DNA from: Caldovatus sediminis
GTDB taxonomy: Bacteria > Pseudomonadota > Alphaproteobacteria > Acetobacterales > Acetobacteraceae
Direction of reading: 5' to 3'
Assembly (NCBI RefSeq): GCF_014644455.1
Contig: NZ_BMKS01000006.1
Coordinates: forward strand, 62,001 to 126,000
Length of the DNA: 64,000 nt
Shown: piece after piece, positions 53,940-63,025 of the stretch
Layout of the letters: each line of letters begins with the position of its first letter
Numbering within the stretch: position 1 is the first letter of the stretch
Program-made: the position numbers and the translations under genes
Notes under the pieces: model-generated
What the model saw: only the letters and a program-made list of their open reading frames with translations
What the model was told of the DNA's origin: nothing
The model's database searches: none

Positions 53940-53967
53940 TTGTCCATTCGCCCGGGCGGAGCTAAGC
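53940..53967 (+). promoter_or_regulatory. Possible promoter of the maoC-LOG-ribF unit
   Basis: TTGTCC (53940-53945), a 16-base spacer and CTAAGC (53962-53967), 37 bases before the MaoC ATG. Spacing equals that of the purH and metZ candidates and the -10 begins with the same CTA. Confidence 0.35.
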
Positions 53968-54004
53968 GGCGCTTGCCGCAGTGCAGCATAGGAGCGCCCC
54001 CGGA

Positions 54005-54436
54005 ATGGCCGGAGCCGGCCTTTATTTCGAGGACCTGGAGCTCGGTCAGAGCGCGAGCTTCGCCAAGACCATCACCGAGGCCGACATCCTGCTCTTCGCC
54101 GGGGTCTCGGGCGACACCAACCCCGTCCACATCGATGCCGAGGCGGCGTCGCGGAGCCTGTTCAAGGAGCGGATCGCCCATGGGATGCTCAGCGCCTCGC
54201 TGATCTCCACCGTGCTGGGCACGCGGCTGCCCGGACCCGGAACGATCTACCTCGCGCAGAACCTCAGGTTCCGCGCGCCGGTGCGGATCGGCGCGACGGT
54301 GACGGCGACGGTCGAGGTCACCGGCCTCGATCCGGACCGGAAGCGCGCCATCCTCCGGACCGTCTGCACCGTCGAGGGCAGGCCGGTGATCGAGGGCGAC
54401 GCGACGGTGATGGTGCCGTCGCGGAACGGCGGCTGA
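54005..54436 (+). CDS. MaoC-type (R)-specific enoyl-CoA hydratase
   Basis: Single hot-dog hydratase of 143 residues. The catalytic Asp37 and His42 sit in FAGVSGDTNPVHIDAEAA, the hydratase-2 motif, and AHGMLSASLISTVLGTRLPGPG follows. PhaJ-type members feed (R)-3-hydroxyacyl-CoA into polyhydroxyalkanoate synthesis, but related proteins serve other CoA pathways. A GGAG site 9 bases before the ATG supports the start. The LOG gene begins 14 bases after the stop, so they are co-transcribed. It is unrelated in sequence to the two-domain hydratase at 10569. Confidence 0.9.
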   Translation: MAGAGLYFEDLELGQSASFAKTITEADILLFAGVSGDTNPVHIDAEAASRSLFKERIAHGMLSASLISTVLGTRLPGPGTIYLAQNLRFRAPVRIGATVTATVEVTGLDPDRKRAILRTVCTVEGRPVIEGDATVMVPSRNGG

Positions 54437-54450
54437 GCGGCACGCGTGCG

Positions 54451-55032
54451 ATGCGCCGCGTCTGCGTGTTCTGCGGCTCCGCGGAAGGGCGCAGGCCGGT
54501 CTACCGCGAGGCGGCGGCCGCGCTCGGCCGCGCCATCGCGGCGCGCGGGCTCGGCCTCGTCTATGGCGGCGGGGCGGTCGGGCTGATGGGCGTGGTCGCC
54601 GAGGCGGCGCTGGCCGCGGGCGCGGAGGTGACCGGCGTCATCCCCGGCGGCCTGCTGCGCCGCGAGGTCGGGCTGCGCTCGATCCCCGACCTGCGCGTCG
54701 TGGACACGATGCACGAGCGCAAGGCGCTGATGGCGGATCTGGCGGACGGCTTCGTCGTGCTTCCGGGCGGCTACGGCACGCTGGAGGAGGCGATCGAGAC
54801 GCTCACTTGGACGCAGCTCGGCATCCACGGCAAGGGCTTGGTCCTCCTCGACGTCGCAGGCTATTGGGGGCGCCTGCTCGCGCTGCTCGACCAGATGGTC
54901 GAGGAGGGGTTCCTGACGCCCGTGAACCGAAGCCTGGCCCTGCGCGCGGCGACGCCGGATGCGGCGCTGGACGCGCTGGCGGCGTTCCGGCCCCCGCCGC
55001 GGCCGCGCTGGCTCGGCGAGGAGGAGACGTGA
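54451..55032 (+). CDS. LOG family protein (TIGR00730-type nucleotide phosphoribohydrolase)
   Basis: Protein of 193 residues of the LOG/lysine-decarboxylase-like family. Seen: VCVFCGSAEG, the nucleotide loop GGGAVGLMG (39-47), MHERK (87-91) and PGGYGTLEE (105-113). Members release cytokinin bases or ribose 5-phosphate from nucleoside monophosphates; true lysine decarboxylase activity is not expected. Its stop overlaps the GTG start of ribF. In a non-plant-associated bacterium a general purine nucleotide role is as likely as cytokinin production. Confidence 0.94.
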   Translation: MRRVCVFCGSAEGRRPVYREAAAALGRAIAARGLGLVYGGGAVGLMGVVAEAALAAGAEVTGVIPGGLLRREVGLRSIPDLRVVDTMHERKALMADLADGFVVLPGGYGTLEEAIETLTWTQLGIHGKGLVLLDVAGYWGRLLALLDQMVEEGFLTPVNRSLALRAATPDAALDALAAFRPPPRPRWLGEEET

Positions 55033-55988
55033 CCGCTCCGGCGGCAGGCCCCGAGGTCGTCGCCACCTGGAAGGGCCTGCCGGAGGCGCTGCGCGGGGCG
55101 ACGGTGGCGCTCGGCAATTTCGACGGCGTGCACCGCGGCCACGCGGCGGTGCTGCGCGCGGCGCATGCGGCGCGGCCGGACCTCCCCCTCGCCGCGCTCA
55201 CCTTCGAGCCGCATCCGCGCGAGCATTTCCGCCCCGACGACCCGCCCTTCCGCCTGACCCTGCCGGAGGTGAAGGTGGCGCTGCTCGGCGCGATCGGAGC
55301 GCGGATCGTCTATGTGATCCCCTTCACCGCCGCCTTCGCGGCGATGCCGGCGGAGGCCTTCGTCGAGGAGGTGCTGCACCGGGGGATCGGCGCGCGGCAC
55401 CTCGCCTGCGGCGTGGACTTCGCCTTCGGCCACCGGCGCGGCGGCGACGTCGCCTTCCTCGCGCGCGAGGCGGAGCGGCGCGGGATCGGGCTGACCGCCG
55501 TGCCGCACCTCTCGGACGCGGGCGGGCCGATCTCCTCCACCCGCATCCGCCGCGCGCTGCAGGACGGCTATCCGGAACGCGCGACGGAGATGCTCGGGCG
55601 GCCCTGGGAGGTGCGCGGCCGGGTCGAGCACGGCGACAAGCTCGGCCGGGCGCTCGGCTGGCCGACGGCGAACATGTGGTTCGGGCGGCAGCTGGAGCCC
55701 GCGCGCGGGGTCTACGCGGTGCGCGTGGCGCTGCCGGACGGGACGCTGCGCGACGGGGTGGCGAACGTCGGGCGGCGGCCGACGCTCGGCGGCGACCCGC
55801 GGACCCGGCTGGAGACGCACATCTTCGATTTCGACGGCGACCTGTACGGCCGGGAGATCGGGGTGCGGCTGGAGCATTTCCTGCGGCCGGACGCGAAATT
55901 CGCCGATCTGGAGGAGCTGAAGGCCGCGATCGCGGCCGATGCCGAGGCGGCGCGGCGGCTCCTCGGCACCGGGTCGCCCGGCGGCTGA
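55029..55988 (+). CDS. ribF: Bifunctional riboflavin kinase / FAD synthetase
   Basis: RibF of 319 residues that makes FMN and FAD. The N-terminal FAD synthetase domain carries LGNFDGVHRGH (29-38), the nucleotidyltransferase HxGH-type motif, FEPHPREHF and ISSTRIRRAL. The C-terminal flavokinase domain has GRALGWPTANM and RDGVANVGRRPT. The GTG start overlaps the previous stop (GTGA). A hairpin follows at 55998-56014, and ileS has its own probable promoter, although the ribF-ileS-lspA order is common in proteobacteria. Confidence 0.96.
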   Translation: MTAPAAGPEVVATWKGLPEALRGATVALGNFDGVHRGHAAVLRAAHAARPDLPLAALTFEPHPREHFRPDDPPFRLTLPEVKVALLGAIGARIVYVIPFTAAFAAMPAEAFVEEVLHRGIGARHLACGVDFAFGHRRGGDVAFLAREAERRGIGLTAVPHLSDAGGPISSTRIRRALQDGYPERATEMLGRPWEVRGRVEHGDKLGRALGWPTANMWFGRQLEPARGVYAVRVALPDGTLRDGVANVGRRPTLGGDPRTRLETHIFDFDGDLYGREIGVRLEHFLRPDAKFADLEELKAAIAADAEAARRLLGTGSPGG

Positions 55989-55997
55989 GCGGACGCG

Positions 55998-56014
55998 GAC
56001 CGGCGCGGCCGGTC
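55998..56014 (+). terminator. Hairpin after ribF
   Basis: A 7-bp stem GACCGGC / GCCGGTC with a 3-base loop starts 10 bases after the ribF stop and 23 bases before the ileS -35. No T-tract. Confidence 0.45.
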
Positions 56015-56036
56015 GGGCCGGGCGCCCCCGGGACGC

Positions 56037-56066
56037 TTGACCCGCGCCCGGCGGGCTCCGCATATG
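56037..56066 (+). promoter_or_regulatory. Probable ileS promoter
   Basis: TTGACC (56037-56042), an 18-base spacer and CATATG (56061-56066), 124 bases before the ileS ATG. The -35 is near-consensus and the -10 is one of few A/T-rich hexamers nearby. No T-box leader is evident. Confidence 0.5.
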
Positions 56067-56189
56067 GCGGGGATGATCCGGCGGGCGCAGTTCCGAATTC
56101 CCGGCCCGGTCCTCCGCTGAGAGGGCCGGGACCCGACCGACGCGCGCCACCCCTGACGCCGCCCCCGAGGCGGCCCGAGACCTCCGCCG

Positions 56190-59039
56190 ATGACCGACGC
56201 CTCCGACGCAGCGACCGCCGCGCCCCGCGACTACCGCGCCACGGTCTTCCTGCCGACCACCCCCTTCCCGATGCGGGGCGACCTGCCGAAGCGCGAGCCG
56301 CAATGGCTCGAGCGCTGGGCGCGGCTCGACCTCTGGGCGCGGCTGCGCGCGAAGTCCGCGGGACGGCCGAAATTCGTGCTGCACGACGGCCCGCCCTACG
56401 CCAACGGCCACCTCCACATCGGCCACGCGCTCAACAAGATCCTCAAGGACGTGATCAACCGCGCCGCGCAGATGGCGGGGTTCGACGCCGACTACGTGCC
56501 GGGCTGGGACTGCCACGGCCTGCCGATCGAGTGGAAGGTCGAGGAGGAGTACCGGGCGAAGGGCCGCGACAAGGACGCGGTGCCGGTGCTCGACTTCCGC
56601 GCCGAGTGCCGCGCCTATGCCGAGCACTGGCTCAAGGTGCAGCGCGAGGAGTTCATCCGCCTCGGCTGCTTCGGCGACTGGTGGCGGCCCTACTCGACGA
56701 TGGACTTCGCCTCCGAGGCGGCGATCGCGCGCGAGCTCGGCAAGTTCCTGCTCAACGGCTCGCTCTACCGCGGGCTCAGGCCGGTGATGTGGAGCCCGGT
56801 GGAGAAGACCGCGCTCGCCGAGGCCGAGATCGAGTACCACGACCACGTCTCGCCGACGCTGCACGCGCGCTTCCCGATCCTGCGCGCGGGCGCGGAGGAC
56901 CTGGTCGGCGCGAGCGTCGTGATCTGGACCACCACGCCCTGGACCATCCCCGGCAACCGCGCCGTCGCCTACGGGCCGGAGATCGACTACGCGCTGGTGC
57001 ATGTGGAGGGCGTCGCGGACGGCTCGCTGCTCCGCGTCGGCGAGCGGCTGCTGGTGGCGCTGAAGCTGCTGCCGGAGTTCGAGAAGGAGGCCGGCCTCGG
57101 CGCCCACACCGTCCGCCGCGTGCTGAAGGGCGCGGAGCTCGCCGGCGCCGTCGCCGCGCACCCGCTGCGCGGCCGGGGCTACGACTTCGACGTCCCCCTG
57201 CTGCCCGGCGACTTCGTCACCACCGAGGCCGGCACCGGCTTCGTCCACATCGCCCCCGGCCACGGCGAGGACGACTTCAACCTCGGCCGCCAGCACGGCC
57301 TGCCGATCCCGGAGACGGTCAACGACGACGGCACCTTCACCGTCCAGGCGCCGGGCTTCACCGGCCTGCACGTCTTCAAGGCGCACGAGGCGATCTACGC
57401 GGCCATGCGCGAGGCCGGCACCCTCGTCGCCAGGGGCCGGCTGACCCACGCCTACCCGCATTCCTGGCGCTCCAAGAAGCCGGTGATCTTCCGCGCCACG
57501 CCGCAGTGGTTCATCGCCATGGACGACGCCAACCGCATCCGCGCCAGGGCGCTGGAGGCGATCGCCCGCACCCGCTTCATCCCCGAGGCCGGGCGCAACC
57601 GCCTCGCCTCCATGATCGCCGCGCGGCCGGACTGGTGCGTCTCGCGCCAGCGCGCCTGGGGCGTGCCGATCCCGGTCTTCGTCGAGAGGCGGAGCGGCGA
57701 GCCGCTGCGCGACCCGGCGGTGATCGAGCGCGTCTGCGCCGCCTTCGCCGAGGAGGGCGCCGACGCCTGGTACAGGCCCGGCGCCGCCGGCCGCTTCCTC
57801 GGCGCGGGGCGCGACCCCGCGGACTACGAGCAGGTGACCGACATCGTGGACGTGTGGTTCGAGTCCGGCTCGACCCACGCCTTCGTCCTGACGCCCGAGC
57901 GCGGCCTGCCCTTCCCGGCCGACCTCTACCTGGAGGGCTCGGACCAGCACCGCGGCTGGTTCCACTCCTCGCTGCTCGAATCGGTCGGCACGCGCGGCGT
58001 CGCCCCGTTCAGGGCGGTGCTGACGCACGGCTTCGTGCTCGACGAGCAGGGCCGCAAGATGTCGAAGAGCCTCGGCAACGTCACCGCGCCGCAGGACGTG
58101 ATGCGCCAGTACGGCGCCGACATCCTGCGCCTCTGGGTGATGAACTCCGACACCGCCGAGGACCTGCGCATCGGGCCGGAGATCCTGAAGCAGCAGGCGG
58201 AGCTCTACCGCCGCCTGCGCAACACGCTGCGCTGGCTGCTCGGCAACCTCGCCGGCTTCACCGACGAGGAGACGGTGCCCTACGCGGCGCTGCCGGAGCT
58301 GGAGCGCTGGGTGCTGCACCGCCTCGCCGAGCTCGACGCGCGCATCCGCCGCGCCGTCGAGACGCACGACTGGACCGGCGTCTATCCCGAGCTGCACGCC
58401 TTCTGCGCCACCGACCTCTCCGCCTTCTACTTCGACATCCGCAAGGACTCGCTCTACTGCGACCGGCCCGACAGCCACCGCCGGCGCAGCGCGCGCACGG
58501 TGCTCGACGCGCTGCACCGCTGCCTCTGCGCCTGGCTCGCGCCGGTGCTGGTCTTCACCGCGGAGGAGGCCTGGCTGGCCCGCTTCCCGGACGAGGAGGG
58601 CAGCGTCCACCTGCTCGACTTCCCGCTGGTGCCGGAGGGGTGGCGGGACGCGGCGCTGGCGGCGAAGTGGGAGCGGATCCGCGCGATCCGCGGCGCCGTG
58701 ACCGCCGCGCTCGAGACCCATCGGCGGGAGGGCGCGATCGGCGCCGGCCTGCAGGCCGCGCCGAGGCTCCGGCTGGCGCGCCAGGACCTCGGGCTGCTGA
58801 CGCCCGAGGAGTGGGCGGAGGTCTGCATCGTCTCGGCGATGGAGGTCGCGCCGCAGGACGGCGCGCCCGGGGAGGCGGCGCCCCCGGTCGTGGAATTCCG
58901 CCCCGCTCCCGGGGCGAAGTGCGAACGCTGCTGGCGCGTCCTGCCCGAGGTCGGCCGCAGCGCCGCGCACCCGACCCTCTGCCGGCGCTGCGAGGACGCC
59001 GTGGCGGCGCACCCGGCCTTCTCCCGCGCGGCCGAGTGA
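56190..59039 (+). CDS. ileS: Isoleucyl-tRNA synthetase
   Basis: Class I aminoacyl-tRNA synthetase of 949 residues. HIGH is at 76-79 ([14 protein letters not shown]) and KMSKS at 623-627 ([10 protein letters not shown]). The CP1 editing domain includes [13 protein letters not shown] and [16 protein letters not shown]. The C-terminal zinc site is CERCW (Cys911, Cys914) with a second CRRC pair near 930. This is the bacterial IleS1 type with the zinc tail, usually sensitive to mupirocin. It is transcribed from its own probable promoter and followed by lspA after 58 bases. Confidence 0.97.
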   Translation: MTDASDAATAAPRDYRATVFLPTTPFPMRGDLPKREPQWLERWARLDLWARLRAKSAGRPKFVLHDGPPYANGHLHIGHALNKILKDVINRAAQMAGFDADYVPGWDCHGLPIEWKVEEEYRAKGRDKDAVPVLDFRAECRAYAEHWLKVQREEFIRLGCFGDWWRPYSTMDFASEAAIARELGKFLLNGSLYRGLRPVMWSPVEKTALAEAEIEYHDHVSPTLHARFPILRAGAEDLVGASVVIWTTTPWTIPGNRAVAYGPEIDYALVHVEGVADGSLLRVGERLLVALKLLPEFEKEAGLGAHTVRRVLKGAELAGAVAAHPLRGRGYDFDVPLLPGDFVTTEAGTGFVHIAPGHGEDDFNLGRQHGLPIPETVNDDGTFTVQAPGFTGLHVFKAHEAIYAAMREAGTLVARGRLTHAYPHSWRSKKPVIFRATPQWFIAMDDANRIRARALEAIARTRFIPEAGRNRLASMIAARPDWCVSRQRAWGVPIPVFVERRSGEPLRDPAVIERVCAAFAEEGADAWYRPGAAGRFLGAGRDPADYEQVTDIVDVWFESGSTHAFVLTPERGLPFPADLYLEGSDQHRGWFHSSLLESVGTRGVAPFRAVLTHGFVLDEQGRKMSKSLGNVTAPQDVMRQYGADILRLWVMNSDTAEDLRIGPEILKQQAELYRRLRNTLRWLLGNLAGFTDEETVPYAALPELERWVLHRLAELDARIRRAVETHDWTGVYPELHAFCATDLSAFYFDIRKDSLYCDRPDSHRRRSARTVLDALHRCLCAWLAPVLVFTAEEAWLARFPDEEGSVHLLDFPLVPEGWRDAALAAKWERIRAIRGAVTAALETHRREGAIGAGLQAAPRLRLARQDLGLLTPEEWAEVCIVSAMEVAPQDGAPGEAAPPVVEFRPAPGAKCERCWRVLPEVGRSAAHPTLCRRCEDAVAAHPAFSRAAE

Positions 59040-59097
59040 TGGCGGCGCCCGCCGCGCGCCGGGGCGGGAGCGGCCGCCTCCCGGCTGCCCCCGCCCC

Positions 59098-59595
59098 GTG
59101 AGCCTCCGCCTCGGCCTCCCCGTCGCCGCCGCCGTGCTCGCCGCCGACCAGGCGAGCAAGTGGTGGATCCTGGAGGTCCTCCGCCTGCCGGAGCTGCGCA
59201 ACGTCCCGCTCCTCGCCCTCGGCCCGGCGGGGATGGACCTCACCATGGTCTGGAACCGCGGCGTCACCTTCGGCCTGCTCGCGGGCGACACGGTCTGGCA
59301 CCAGCTCGCCCTCGTCCTGCTCGCCGCCCTCATCGCCGGCTTCCTGCTGCGCTGGATGGCCCGCGCCGAGACCCGGCTCGCCGCCGTCGCGCTCGGCGCC
59401 GTGGTCGGCGGGGCGGTCGGCAACCTGATCGACCGGCTGCGTTTCGGCGCCGTGGTGGACTTCGTGGACGTCTATGCCGGGTCCTGGCACTGGTACGTGT
59501 TCAACCTGGCCGACGCCGCCATCGTGCTCGGCGTCGCCGCCCTCGTCGCCGATGCCTTGTTCCGGCCCAAGGCGACGGCTAAGGAAGGCGCATGA
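59098..59595 (+). CDS. lspA: Lipoprotein signal peptidase (signal peptidase II)
   Basis: Integral membrane aspartic protease of 165 residues with four helices. It removes signal peptides from diacylated prolipoproteins. The catalytic aspartates are Asp112 in GNLIDRLRFGAVVDFVDVY and Asp139 in FNLADAAIVLG; Asp17 in ADQASKWW is also conserved. The segment NRGVTFGLL replaces the common NxGAAFGLL. Start is a GTG. The stop overlaps the start of a lipoprotein gene (ATGA), which is itself a likely LspA substrate. Confidence 0.96.
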   Translation: MSLRLGLPVAAAVLAADQASKWWILEVLRLPELRNVPLLALGPAGMDLTMVWNRGVTFGLLAGDTVWHQLALVLLAALIAGFLLRWMARAETRLAAVALGAVVGGAVGNLIDRLRFGAVVDFVDVYAGSWHWYVFNLADAAIVLGVAALVADALFRPKATAKEGA

Positions 59596-60191
59596 GGCAG
59601 CGATCCCTCTTCCGCGCCGCCGGCGGCGCCCGCCCCGCCGCGGCGGCCCTCGTCCTCGCCGCCGGCCTCGCCTCCGGGCTCGCCGGCTGCGGACCGGACA
59701 CCGCCCGCACCCTCGGCTTCACCCGCGACGCGCCGGACGAGTTCGCCGTCACCACCCGCGCACCGCTCTCCATGCCGCCGGACATGACGGTGCTGCCGCC
59801 GCCTCGGCCCGGGGCGGGGCGGCCGCAGGAGGCCTCCGTGCGCGAGCAGGCCGAGGCCGCGCTCCTCGGCGGCGCCGCGCTCGGCGGTCCGGCCGCCCCC
59901 GCGCGGCCGACCACCGGCGAGCTCGCCCTCGTCTCCCAGGCCGGCCCTGGGGCGCCGCCCGACATCCGCCGTCGGGTGGACGAGGAGTCGCTGCGGCTGG
60001 AGCAGCCGGAGCGCTCCTTCGTGGACCGCCTGATGTTCTGGCGCGCGCCGCCCGCGCCGGGCACCCCGGTGGACCCGCAGCGCGAGGCGCAGCGCCTGCG
60101 CGAGAACGCGGCGCTCGGCCGCGCGCCGACCGAGGGCGAGACGCCGATCATCCAGCCGCGCCGGCGCGGCCTGCTCGAGGGCCTGTTCTGA
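59592..60191 (+). CDS. DUF3035 family lipoprotein
   Basis: Lipoprotein of 199 residues. The signal peptide ends in a lipobox with Cys33 (GLASGLAGC). The mature part begins GPDTARTLGFTRDAPDEFAVTTRAPLSMPPDM, the DUF3035 signature, followed by a proline/alanine-rich stretch and a hydrophilic C-terminus. The order lspA-DUF3035-M16-M16 is conserved in Rhodospirillales. The family has no known activity; an envelope role is likely. It is translationally coupled to lspA. Confidence 0.92.
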   Translation: MRQRSLFRAAGGARPAAAALVLAAGLASGLAGCGPDTARTLGFTRDAPDEFAVTTRAPLSMPPDMTVLPPPRPGAGRPQEASVREQAEAALLGGAALGGPAAPARPTTGELALVSQAGPGAPPDIRRRVDEESLRLEQPERSFVDRLMFWRAPPAPGTPVDPQREAQRLRENAALGRAPTEGETPIIQPRRRGLLEGLF

Positions 60192-60258
60192 TTTTGAGGC
60201 CCCCTCGCGCGGCCGAGGGTTTGCGGATCGCGCGCGACGCCCCACCTGTGGCGCCGCC

Positions 60259-61686
60259 ATGCCTCCCGTGACCCGTCGCACCGCCCTCGCCACGGCGGCG
60301 GCGGCCGTTGCCACGGCCGCGCTCGCCGCTCCCCCCACCGTCGCCGCGCCGGCTGCCGGGGCGGAGACCGGCCCGCCCGTCCCGCCGCCCGAGCGCCCGC
60401 TGTTCGGCGCGCAGGTCTGGCGCCTGCCCCAGAACGGCCTGACCGTCGCCTTCGTCGAGAGCCGGCGGGCGCCGGTCGTCGCCCAGTACCTGTTCTACGC
60501 GGTCGGCAGCGGCGAGGACCCGGCCGGCCGCTCCGGCGTGGCGCATTTCCTCGAGCACATGATGTTCAAGGGCAGCCGGAACGTCCCCAACGGCGCCTTC
60601 TCGCAGATCGTCGCCCGCGAGGGCGGCAACGACAACGCCTTCACCTCGCGCGACGTCACCGCCTACTACCAGCACGTCGAGGCCTCGCGCCTGCCCCTCG
60701 TGATGGAGATGGAGGCCGACCGCGTCGCCGGCGCGCTCCTCGGCGCCGAGGAGTTCGAGGCCGAGCGCCAGGTGGTGCTGGAGGAACGCCGCACGCGCAC
60801 CGACAGCAACCCCCGCGCCCGCTTCCGCGAAGCCTTCGACGCCGCGCTGTGGGGCCCGCAGCACTGGCGCGGCCGGCCGATCATCGGCTGGGAGGAGGAG
60901 ATCCGCGCCATCACGCTCGACGACCTGCGCGGCTTCTACGCCCGCTGGTACGCGCCGGAGAACGCGATCCTGGTGGTCGCCGGCGACGTGCGCGAGGCCG
61001 AGCTCCGCCGTCTCGTCGAGCGGCACTACGGCGCCGTCCCCGCGCGCGAGGCGCCGCGCCGGGTGCGCGGCCCCGCTCCCGCCACGGCGCGCGAGCCGCG
61101 GCTGATCCGCCGCGACCCTGGGGTGCGCGAGGCGGCCTACGCCAGGGCGTGGATGGCGCCGACCCTGACCGCGGGCGAGACCGGGCACGCCTATGCGCTC
61201 GAGGTGCTGGCGCACCTGCTCGGCGGCGGCCAGGGCAGCCGATTGCACAAGGCGCTGGTCGAGGCCGGCCTCGCGGTCGCCGCCGCCGCGGGCTACGACG
61301 GCGACGCGCTCGGCGTCGGCGCCTTCTCGCTCTACGCCACGCCGCGGCGGGAGGTGGCGCCGGAGCGGCTGGAGAGCGCCGCCGACGACGTGGTGAAGCG
61401 GCTGCTCGACGAAGGGCCGAGCGAGGCCGAGGTTGCCCGCTCGATCCGGCAGTTGACGGCGGGGGCGCTGTTCGCCCTCGACAGCCTCGGCGCTGCGCCG
61501 CACATGATCGGCGGGGCGCTGGCGATCGGCCTGCCGATCGAGGCGGTGGAATTCTGGCCGGCGCGGCTGCGCGCCGTGACCCCGGCCCAGGTCGCCGAGG
61601 CGGCGCGGGCGGTGCTGGCGGCGGCGCCCAACACCGTCGGCTGGCTGCTGCCCGCCGACGCCCCGGCCGGGAGCGTCCGCGGATGA
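60259..61686 (+). CDS. M16 family zinc metallopeptidase (active-type subunit)
   Basis: Insulinase-family peptidase of 475 residues. The inverted zinc motif HFLEH (His96, Glu99, His100) and the distal glutamate in ERQVVLEER about 75 residues later form a complete active site. An N-terminal signal peptide (residues about 5-34, starting with RR) suggests export to the periplasm. The second half is the usual non-catalytic M16 repeat. It overlaps the next gene, an M16 homologue without the zinc motif (ATGA), so the two probably form a heterodimer like mitochondrial processing peptidase. Confidence 0.95.
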   Translation: MPPVTRRTALATAAAAVATAALAAPPTVAAPAAGAETGPPVPPPERPLFGAQVWRLPQNGLTVAFVESRRAPVVAQYLFYAVGSGEDPAGRSGVAHFLEHMMFKGSRNVPNGAFSQIVAREGGNDNAFTSRDVTAYYQHVEASRLPLVMEMEADRVAGALLGAEEFEAERQVVLEERRTRTDSNPRARFREAFDAALWGPQHWRGRPIIGWEEEIRAITLDDLRGFYARWYAPENAILVVAGDVREAELRRLVERHYGAVPAREAPRRVRGPAPATAREPRLIRRDPGVREAAYARAWMAPTLTAGETGHAYALEVLAHLLGGGQGSRLHKALVEAGLAVAAAAGYDGDALGVGAFSLYATPRREVAPERLESAADDVVKRLLDEGPSEAEVARSIRQLTAGALFALDSLGAAPHMIGGALAIGLPIEAVEFWPARLRAVTPAQVAEAARAVLAAAPNTVGWLLPADAPAGSVRG

Positions 61687-62951
61687 GCGACGCCGCCAAT
61701 ACCGCCCATCGCCTGCCGATCCGTGCCGTCGAGGCGCCCGGCGGCCTGACCGCCTGGCTCGTCGAGGACCATTCCGTGCCCGTCGTCTCCCTCGCCTGGG
61801 CCTGGGAGGGCGGCGCGTCGCTCGACCCGGCGGAGCGGAGCGGCGCGTCGGCGATGGCCGCGGCCCTGCTGACCGAGGGGGCGGGCGACCTGCGCGCGGC
61901 GGAGTTCGCGGACGCGCTGCGCGACTCCGCCATCGGCCTCGGCTTCGAGGCGCAGCGCGACGGCTTCGAGGGCGCCTTCCGCGCCCTCTCCACCGCGCTG
62001 CCCGAGGCGGTGCGCCTGGCGCGGCTGGCCATGACCGCGCCGCGGCTCGACGCCGACGCCGTGGAGCGGGTGCGTGCCCGCGCCGTCGCGGGCGTGCGGC
62101 AGGCGCTGGAGACGCCGCGCGGCCAGGCGGGCCGCGCCTTCTGGAGCGCGGCCTACCCCGACCATCCGGTCGGCCGCCCGGTCGGCGGCACGCCGGAGTC
62201 CCTCGCCGCCATGCCGGTCGAGGCGATCCGCGAAGCGATCGCGCGCCAGCTCCGCCGCGGCGGGCTGCTGGTCGCCGCCGCCGGCGACATCACGCCGGAG
62301 GATCTGGCGGGGCTGCTGCCCGCGCTGTTCGACGGGCTGCCCCCGGCCGCCCCGCCGCCGCCGCCGCCGCTGCCGCCCTTCCGCGCCTTCGGACGCAAGG
62401 TGGTCGAGATCGATTCGCCCCAGTCCACCGCGATCTTCGGCCAGCCCGGCCTCGGGGTGGACGATCCGGACTGGGAGGCGGCGCAGGTGGTGCTGCGCGT
62501 CCTCGCCGGCGGCGGGTTCACCTCGCGGCTGATGCAGGCGGTGCGCGTGCAGCGCGGGCTGACCTACGGCATCGGCGCCGGCCTCGATGTGATGTTCCGG
62601 CGCGCCCAGGTGATCGGCTCGGTGGCGACCGAGAACGGCCGGGTGGCGGAGACGCTGGCGGTCACGCAGGAGGAATGGGCGCGCATGGCCGCCGAGGGCC
62701 CGACGGCGGAGGAGGTCGACGAAGCGGTCGCCTACCTCACGGGCTCCCTGCCGCTGCAGTTCACCGACACCCGGCGGATCGCCGGCACGCTGCTGGCGAT
62801 GCGGCGCAACCGGCGGCCGATCGACTGGCTGGACGGGCGCACGGCGCGCCTGCGGGCGCTGACGCGCGACCGCGCGGCGACGGTGGCGGCACGCCTGCTC
62901 AAGCCCGAGGCGCTGTCGGTGGTGGTGGCGGGACGGCCGGTCGGGCTCTGA
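61683..62951 (+). CDS. M16 family peptidase homologue lacking the zinc motif
   Basis: M16-fold protein of 422 residues. At the place of HxxEH it reads SAMAAALLTEG, so it cannot bind catalytic zinc. The Arg/Tyr pair of the C-terminal half is kept in VQRGLTYGIGAG. An Ala/Pro-rich linker (PPAAPPPPPPLPP) lies near residue 223. No signal peptide is obvious, unlike its partner, so either it is exported by other means or both act differently from expectation. It overlaps the active subunit by 4 bases and probably forms its substrate-binding partner. Confidence 0.93.
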   Translation: MSDAANTAHRLPIRAVEAPGGLTAWLVEDHSVPVVSLAWAWEGGASLDPAERSGASAMAAALLTEGAGDLRAAEFADALRDSAIGLGFEAQRDGFEGAFRALSTALPEAVRLARLAMTAPRLDADAVERVRARAVAGVRQALETPRGQAGRAFWSAAYPDHPVGRPVGGTPESLAAMPVEAIREAIARQLRRGGLLVAAAGDITPEDLAGLLPALFDGLPPAAPPPPPPLPPFRAFGRKVVEIDSPQSTAIFGQPGLGVDDPDWEAAQVVLRVLAGGGFTSRLMQAVRVQRGLTYGIGAGLDVMFRRAQVIGSVATENGRVAETLAVTQEEWARMAAEGPTAEEVDEAVAYLTGSLPLQFTDTRRIAGTLLAMRRNRRPIDWLDGRTARLRALTRDRAATVAARLLKPEALSVVVAGRPVGL

Positions 62952-62976
62952 CGCGCGGCGCGCCAGCGGCGACCGT

Positions 62977-62995
62977 GCGCCGGCCCGGCCGGCGC
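62977..62995 (+). terminator. Hairpin between the M16 gene and pgi
   Basis: GCGCCGG / CCGGCGC around a 5-base centre, extendable to 9 bp on paper, starts 25 bases after the stop. No T-tract. Confidence 0.45.
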
Positions 62996-63025
62996 GCCCC
63001 GCCCGGCGGACGGAGGAGGACACGC

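Noticed and set aside
56067-56189. A T-box or other leader RNA before ileS.
   Set aside because: The leader is short and GC-rich, and no T-box sequence or specifier arrangement could be recognised. T-boxes are also not expected in alphaproteobacteria.
54861-59423. A 1520-codon open frame on the minus strand opposite ribF and ileS.
   Set aside because: Composition is His/Arg/Ala/Glu-rich, with no family motif. The plus strand carries complete RibF, IleS and LspA with all catalytic motifs.
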